Source of the DNA: Phallus indusiatus
Lineage: Eukaryota > Basidiomycota > Agaricomycetes > Phallales > Phallaceae
Assembly: GCA_027605045.1 (NCBI GenBank)
Contig: JAQFWX010000005.1
Coordinates: forward strand, 1,426,001-1,490,000
Length of the DNA: 64,000 nucleotides
Direction of reading: 5' to 3'
Position 1 is the stretch's first letter. Every line of letters begins with the position of its first letter. Made by a program: the position numbers and the translations under genes. This document shows positions 57,318-64,000 of this stretch, piece by piece. The notes beneath the pieces are model-generated. The model ran no database searches and was not told the origin of the DNA. It worked only from the letters and a program-made list of their open reading frames with translations.

Positions 57318-58321
57318 CTAAGACCCGTCGTCCTCAATTTCTTCAATTGTGGCTGAACGAGTGGATCGGGACCGGACGGTAGCATTGAGAGTTGGTGGTG
57401 GTGAACCTGCTCCATTTTGAATGAATGCAGTTTCTCCTTTCGCAATAGTTGCGGTTTCGGCAGACTTTTCGGCTTTCGAAGACTTTCCGGACGAATCATC
57501 TTCACCCGATTTCTTCGACTTCTTAGTTTTCTTCTTAGGAAGGTCCCATTCCCATAATGGAATGAACGATTCGACCTAGTGGACACAAAAAAAAAGAGGT
57601 GAGAATCAAAAAGTTTCCACACAAAAAAACAAAAATAGAACGTACGAATCCAACATCCGCAAACAATTTGGGGAAAATCCAAATACCAGGCGACGCCACG
57701 ATAACAGTAATAATGTAGAATATCAGTCGTAGAATTGCAATCACGAAGAACAGCCCTAGCAAGCCCAAAGCTCCCATACTGAGATACCACGCCCCGACAC
57801 GTAACGTAGGCGGCCAAAGTGGAAACATAACGGCCGCCAACATAAAGAGAACCATCCCCGCTCCCCCAATATATGTCATTAGTTGAGAACCTTCGTAGAA
57901 CCATGCAAAGTAGCCGTCCGGTTGAAAGGATTGCATGGGATTCACTTGGAGTTGCTTGGGAGATTTCGAACCTCCAGTTGAGTCGCCTTTTTGAACCAAC
58001 AAGAAAAATGCGTATGGTATAATCTTATTAAGAAGTGCCGTCGCGGCAGCTTCGTCTTTTACGGGAGGTACGTTCTTTTGTTTGCCATAGGCTGGACTGA
58101 GCAAAGCTTTGATTGCAGATTTTCCTGTAATATAATCAAATATCAGTAATTCAGACACAAAAAACGAAATAAACCATGTCACAAGAAACCGTACCTTTGA
58201 AGTAATCTACACGTTTGCCATTCCACAAACCGACTCTAGTTTTGAGACCACCTTTACCACTCCGTAAGTAGTCAACCACGTTCCTAAGATCCTGCGGAGC
58301 AGACTTTTGTTGTTCAGACAT
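57318..58321 (-). CDS. SEC62: Sec62, ER post-translational translocation subunit
   Basis: Starts at ATG 58321 (MSEQQKSAPQDLRNVVDYLR); three exons end at TAG 57318. The N-terminal cytosolic domain (KTRVGLWNGKRVDYFKGK) is followed by ALLNKIIPYAFFLLVQKGD and the two membrane spans (MLAAVMFPLWPPTLRVGAW and LGLLGLFFVIAILRLIFYII) joined by the short WPPTLRVG lumenal turn typical of Sec62. The C-terminus is Lys/Ser-rich and charged (KKKTKKSKKS). With Sec61, Sec63 and partners it moves completed precursors into the ER. Length of about 290 residues fits fungal Sec62. Confidence 0.93.
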
Positions 58322-58577
58322 TATTCCTGAAAAACGAGATTTTGAATCTAATCGAGACACAGCGCCCCCGCGGCTTGCACGAGGAATATTAGGGACAAAG
58401 TTATGAGCTGGCAGAAAAAGTGTAATAATCTCGATTACGTAAACACACGCTGACGCACTGAGACTCCAGCACCACTCGCCGATTCAACGAACAGCGGATA
58501 TACCCCGTCAGCAAAGAAGGTAGAAATGATATATAAATAAATAAATTGTGCACATTTATGTGTTGCTAGATTTTTAA

Positions 58578-61500
58578 CTACAGCTCATCTCTAAATTTTC
58601 CGGTGTCCGAAGTTTCTTCCTCGCTATCTAATGTTTGTGAGGCTGAAGGCTCTGATGACGAGGAGGAAGGATTTTTTCCAATATTCGCTAGAGCATCGGC
58701 ACCACTGGTATAAGCATCTGAACGAATAATGCCCTTCTCGGCCAAAGTTCTAGCGAACCGCGAGACTTCATTATCGTATTCCTCCCATTCAGGGATTTGT
58801 CGAGCACGAGATAACTTGGGCTCTTTCTGTATAAGATATCAGAAACTGATATACGTTTATACGAGTGACTAACCGTCAGAGGATTTTGACATAAGTCGAT
58901 TGTCTTCGCGCGGTGCAGCCTGTCTTTACTACCTGCAAAGGAGTCAGTACCTGAAAGACAGCCTCAGATGTAGTTTTGCTTACACCACGTTTCGCACTAA
59001 CGAGTAACAATTAGATCGTAATGAATTATATATGAAAACAGAATAACACATACCCATAACCAATCTTCACCAAGAGAGTGCTAAACAAAATGGTCTGCAT
59101 AAGTGCATCTAGAAGACAAAAGAGGCACGCACAATTGGGACTTCATGTTGTAAATTATTTGGCAAATCTAACAGGGTTCAATAAACGTATCATTAAGCTC
59201 CAAAGCGCATACCTTGATCGAGGTTTGCGAGTGAACCGGGGTCAGCTGAGAGTGCCTGATACGATCCTCTCAGACGGTCCTGAAATAAGAGCTTAATGCT
59301 ATGAATTCCCAAGATACGCTGATATACGTACACCGGCTGCCAACTGACGGAACCGAACAAGATCAACAACATAAAGAGCGCTACAGAACATCAGGTACAG
59401 TCGCGCCTTCAGGAAGCGCAGAAAAAGCCTACCTGATATGATAGGGTTTTCCAGCCAAGAAATCAGCCCAGTACCCCGTTTTCCAGAATCTGAAGCCTTC
59501 CATTTCCTCGTTGTCATCACCCATTGGAGTGTATCCGTATGGCGCCCCTTCGAGATCAAGATCAACGAGTTCCTTGAGATCAGCGCGAACGATCTGATCT
59601 GCATCAACGAAGATGACTTTCTTAAGATCCATAGGGAAAAGAACGTCTAGGAATAGAATCTTGTAGCCCCAAATTATCCGCTGCTTTTCCTTCTGTTCAC
59701 GAAGCCAGGTCGGCCATTTATAAGTGACCAGCTCGTACCGGAAGTTGTATGCTTCCGCAAAATGAGGTATAAATTCCTTTCCGGGAATTCAGCTAAGAGC
59801 AAACGACGATCACCACCGTGGGACTTACCAAAAACGAAGGAGATAAAAAGTTTTCAATGAACCAAAACTTGACAGTACTTTTGGTGTTGCGTAAAACACT
59901 TAATATCATGATCGAGGCAAAGCGCTGTGAAACGAATTTATATCACCTTCCAACTGGCACAAGAAGAGTCTTATTCACCTCATATAATAGTCCAGAGGCA
60001 ACGGTGAAGATGTTAACTTCGGCTTGTTCTGACTGTTTTACTTCGAGAGCTGCTTCTTTTTCATGACGGAACAAAGATGATAGTCTTTATATGTGTATTG
60101 AGTGGGTTTGGTTCGGGTTAGAATCGATGCGTTCTTACCCAGAAACTACTTGATTTACTATGCCAGATGACTCTTTTTGTGGTTCCTCTGGCTCTTGTAA
60201 TACGTCTGCCCTCGCCATACCGGGTCGTCGACGGAATCTGGGATATAAAACAATGCCTTCAAGACTAGTCACTGTTATTTCGTTTCCAGAGGACTCGAGA
60301 GTCGGACTATTCCATCCTTCGTTCCCAACGCTTTCAATCTCAAAGATTTCTCGACCATATCCCTCTCGTATTTCCAATTTATAAACACCAGGCTTTGCTT
60401 TGAACTGGAAGTAACCTAGATTGGCAACAACAAGAGTGTCGGCAACGGCGGTGGAATCACTTGTAGAAAGTTGTAGCTGTAAACCTCGTGGAGGGACGTC
60501 TCGATTTTCGCGAGCATGGCCTGCTATAACCAGATAATCTAAGCTGAAAACGGTCTCGACTCCGATGATCTGATCGACTCCGGTGAAAGAAGCCAAATGT
60601 ATGTTGTCCAAATCATGGTGAGATTCGTGGGGACGAACTAACCAAGATTGAGGAACGTCCATTCCTAGGGTATAAATTGTATCCTGGGGTAAGTTTCGGA
60701 AATGGACAGATGTCTCAACTTCTTTCCTAAACGAGCTTATCAACAAAGCCTCATATAGGACATGTAAGAGCAAGAACGTACCCTTCATCGTCGAAATTTA
60801 AGCGATGGGGCAGACTTAGGCGATAGAATTGCTTTAAAGGGAGCTGAAACAAAGTAAGGTGAAAGCCAGGATGCATTGATTTGCGACGTACATCCGCGAG
60901 GACTTTACTAGGATTCAGATACACAACAACGTACACTGATTCGAAAGTTGACAACCACTAAAATATTATTTAAATAAAAATGAGGTACTTGTTAGCAATT
61001 CTATGCGTACCTCAATCAAAGGCGACCAACGGGCAGCGACTTCACCTAATGGGTCGAGAACAAAGGCGAACTGGAAGCTCGCAGTTTCATTGTTGCCGAA
61101 CGAGAACGAGCTAAGAATTCATCATTAAGTAGCGCACTGAGAGCTCCGTATCCACCATACTCACGTGTATTCGGAATCCAAGAGCATGTATCGCCTGTTT
61201 CTCGGTCGAGGAGCTGAGTTGTAGAGACTTTCCTCGGAAGGATCAGGTATTTGAACACCTGACACCACTGAAGATAATTTTTCTAATCTGTCGCTGAAAT
61301 CGGCACTAAAATCATAGGTTTGAATCATAGACCAAGATGAATCTCCAATAATATTTACACTAACCTCAAGTCAGATGGATCGATGCCTGTAATGTTGGTC
61401 CAGGCAGTCAGGACGGGTCCTACTCGTTTGAACATCTCATATTCGGCTAATACTTGGAAATCTTCTTTGACCAAATCATCATCCTCGCTCGTTAGTCCGA

Positions 61501-64000
61501 TAGACTGAGATCAAAAGTTAGTAGTGAGCATTGTTGTAGTAGATGTTCACATACACGACCGTTTGCAAGGACTGCATATTGACCTGCTTGGATACCCAGA
61601 GCACGGATAAGTCGCTTCGACCGCGAGTGGACGCCGTGAGATAAGGCTAGCGATTCCTCGTTGACCGACGCGATAACGTTGACTAAAGAAGGGTTTGCTT
61701 CGCTTTCATATTTGTCCCATTGTTGTAGGGCTGATAACAGTTCTGTCGAGGGTGTGTTGCCTAGAACATCTGCGGCTTGAAGGAGCGCCAGACGTTGAGA
61801 AACTTTTTCGATGCTCGGAGGGGTATCGTCCGAAGGGTTATGAAGGAAGGTCAGACGGAAAGTGGCGTTTTCGTCCTGAAACATAAAAAAATATAACGGT
61901 GAGACTTCAACAGAAGTGATGCTTTGAACAGTTTGACTGACGAATGCAGCAAGAGCCTCGTATAACATCTTTTCGCCCCGAGGAGTGTCAAAGTCCGCTA
62001 TGACCCAGATCGATATTGGAGGTTGAGATGGAGACGCTAGACACAATAATTAAAAAGAATCTTAATGGCCAGTATCGGTAAGAAACACACGGGGATATAC
62101 GAAGTCAGAGGATTTCATCGAAGCATTTGCTTTTTTGAATATTTCGGGTATACTATTAATTTTGACAGATGCAGCCGGATCCGTGGGATGAATAACAGGA
62201 TGACGTTTGGGGAGGGAAGAAGGAAGGTCATAGAAATAGTTTGATACATCAGATTCATCCGTTAGTTCTCCGAGGTATATCTAAAGGATTGATATCAGTC
62301 TAAGGTCTGTTGCAAGAGAGATTACCAACCTTTTGCTGTAGATGCTGCTGCTGTTGACTCAGCTCAATTTGGAGAGCGTTCATGAATTCCTGGGACAGAA
62401 TGTAAGTGCAATTCCGAAACGTAGGAAGAGAGAAAAACTATTACTTCTGTCATTTTGATCGGTTTTCCATTTAGGAACGCTTGTCCAGTTGGCGCTGTTT
62501 TGCTGTTTATTCCCAGTCGCCGCACGTACGAACGTGCCTTAGATATAACATCATTTAGGTCTTCATCATCGTTATTTAATCCCATAACTGTATCGAAATC
62601 CAGTGGCGGCTCCTCTAATCCAGCTGTCAAAGTCTCATAGTTCGATCGCATAAGCTGATAATCAATGCCACGGCTCGGGGACATAGCAACCTATCACTAA
62701 ATGAGGCAATTGACAAAGGAGATAAAGTAAACGAAATACCCTTCTGAGAAAATCCATTGTCCTCATTGCACCCAATTTATTAATGAGGTAATAGAACAGT
62801 CTTGCCCCTTGAGTGGCTGGCAAAAGAGGAGGTCCGTAAATTCAGCTGGTTGTTTTAAAATGTAAAGCATGTCTACCTTCATCTGTTTCGGTCATAGGCA
62901 CAAGACCAATTCTGATAGGGTAGCCTCGCTGGAGCAATCCCCCTATTGAGCCGGTGATCCAGAAAAGGCTTGAACGCTGAGATAAATCAAGTGTTAACAC
63001 TAGATTATACATGTTCCTTTTGATTGCGTATAATTGTCCAGGGTAGGTTGGACGGAGCATCTGCATTAAGGTCAGAAGGCTGTCGGAAAGTTCTACATTG
63101 AACGAACCTGATCTAAGAGCGGAGACCACGGGGCGTATCTATTCCAATCAATTTGGGTAACTCTTTGAGAGGAAAGGCTTATAGCTTACCGTGCATCTGT
63201 TTCTAAATTATTCCACCAAGCTATACCACCTCCTTCGCGGCGATCGCTGGAGTCATATATACCATCAAGGACAGGGTTCAGTTGGCTTGACACCAAGGAA
63301 TCGTGGGTTAATAGATCGATAGCTTGAGAGGATGTAAGCCCAAGTTCTGTGATATCCTGGATAACCTCTCGTTCTTTTCGGAGTAAACGTACGAGTCTGG
63401 AAGGTTGATTAGCTTGAAGTGTCAAACCATGGAAGGTCTTACCCAAAAATGTTGACATCATGCTGCTGTAGTATTACTCCATTTAACCATACGCTACTAA
63501 AGCTCGGCGGAACTTTGGCCCTGTTTTCTTCTAACTCTTGCGATACCTCAGGAGAAATGGTTACCTCCTGTCCGATAGTCGTTGCATATTTAGGAAAGTT
63601 TTGAGATAAATGGAGCAACGCTCGTAATGGTTGAGGGGCAGACATGATGAGGCTTGTGGCCTTGATACCAATATCTGAAATAAGTAGAAGTACAACAGTT
63701 CCTGTTCAAGTCTTGAACCAAAATTTACCAGCAATTTCTTCTTCTGTAAGAGCTCTGCTCAAATTCACATCTTCAGTCCGGTTGATAAGTGTCGAAATAT
63801 AATCTATGTCAATTATCTCTTCTGCTTCAGTTTCTCCATTGGACAACGCTACACCTGGAAATATACGTGAGCTACTTAATACCCAGACCGTACAATAATT
63901 TACCATCATTATTTCGGGATTGTCGGCGGTCGTCTAAAGCTAAATAATCCATCTTCTTCAAGTCCATAAAGACGCCATATCCAGATAAATAACTTGGACG
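58578..64000 (-). CDS. UDP-glucose:glycoprotein glucosyltransferase (UGGT), 5' end missing
   Basis: The coding sequence enters at the right edge and ends at TAG 58578. Many short exons carry the folding-sensor region (thioredoxin-like and beta-sandwich domains; for example [34 protein letters not shown] and [11 protein letters not shown]). The GT24 catalytic domain follows: [44 protein letters not shown], then the UDP-glucose/Ca-binding DxD in [27 protein letters not shown] and [11 protein letters not shown]. The protein ends KFRDEL, a variant ER-retrieval signal. UGGT adds glucose back to misfolded N-glycoproteins in the ER lumen. Full-length enzymes are about 1,500 residues, so only the first part is missing. 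Confidence 0.93.

Noticed and set aside
1..64000. CRISPR arrays, bacterial operons, rRNA genes
   Set aside because: None seen; intron-rich eukaryotic gene structure throughout.

Overview
The window looks like nuclear DNA of a filamentous basidiomycete, probably an Agaricomycete. Genes are cut by many short introns (about 45-75 nt) with GT-AG ends, a DUF6533-type membrane gene (a family I know from Agaricomycetes) is present, and the conserved genes are fungal in type. No species can be named from sequence alone. Exon limits below were worked out by eye from splice sites, reading frame and similarity between copies in the window.

Left part (1-31.8 kb) is accessory and repeat-rich. It holds the 3' end of an unknown gene, a multi-exon gene for a protein with one C2H2-like finger (1360-3717, minus), an eroded gene (5056-6124), a hypothetical minus-strand gene (8682-9548), a solo LTR (10797-11148, 5-bp target duplication CTGAG) and a near full-length Ty3/Gypsy chromovirus-type retrotransposon (11418-17812, minus, target duplication AACAG). 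The retrotransposon has a premature TGA in pol, and its gag is split by a 170-bp foldback element flanked by 8-bp target duplications. From 19.4 to 26.6 kb lies a set of segmental duplications. Each unit carries a copy of a small three-exon acidic protein gene that I do not recognise. Two copies are intact (19731-20136, 21717-22107), one is decayed (25676-26165), and shorter relics lie at 20500-20690 and 26312-26500. A diverged single copy on the other strand sits at 6957-7406. All full copies share a TATA/G-tract promoter block. A DUF6533-like gene lies between duplication units.

Middle and right parts (27-64 kb) are conserved and gene-dense: an MBL-fold hydrolase, a polyQ bHLH transcription factor, an ELYS-like nucleoporin, two tandem SEC24 genes, an F-box protein, tRNA-Asn(GTT), a HID1-family protein, the plasma-membrane H+-ATPase PMA1, a TPR protein of mitochondrial Mgr3-like type carrying an apparent frameshift, SEC62, and UDP-glucose:glycoprotein glucosyltransferase, which runs off the right edge. 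Several of these act in the secretory pathway: COPII cargo selection, ER translocation, glycoprotein folding control and the Golgi.

Most notable: (1) the duplicated small-protein family with its conserved promoter; (2) an 11-nt complementarity between the predicted RNA 5' end and a primer-binding site 2 nt from the LTR, the hallmark of Tf1/sushi-type self-priming; (3) a foldback element whose removal with one 8-bp duplication puts gag back in frame; (4) an apparent N-terminal WW domain on one of the two SEC24 paralogues.
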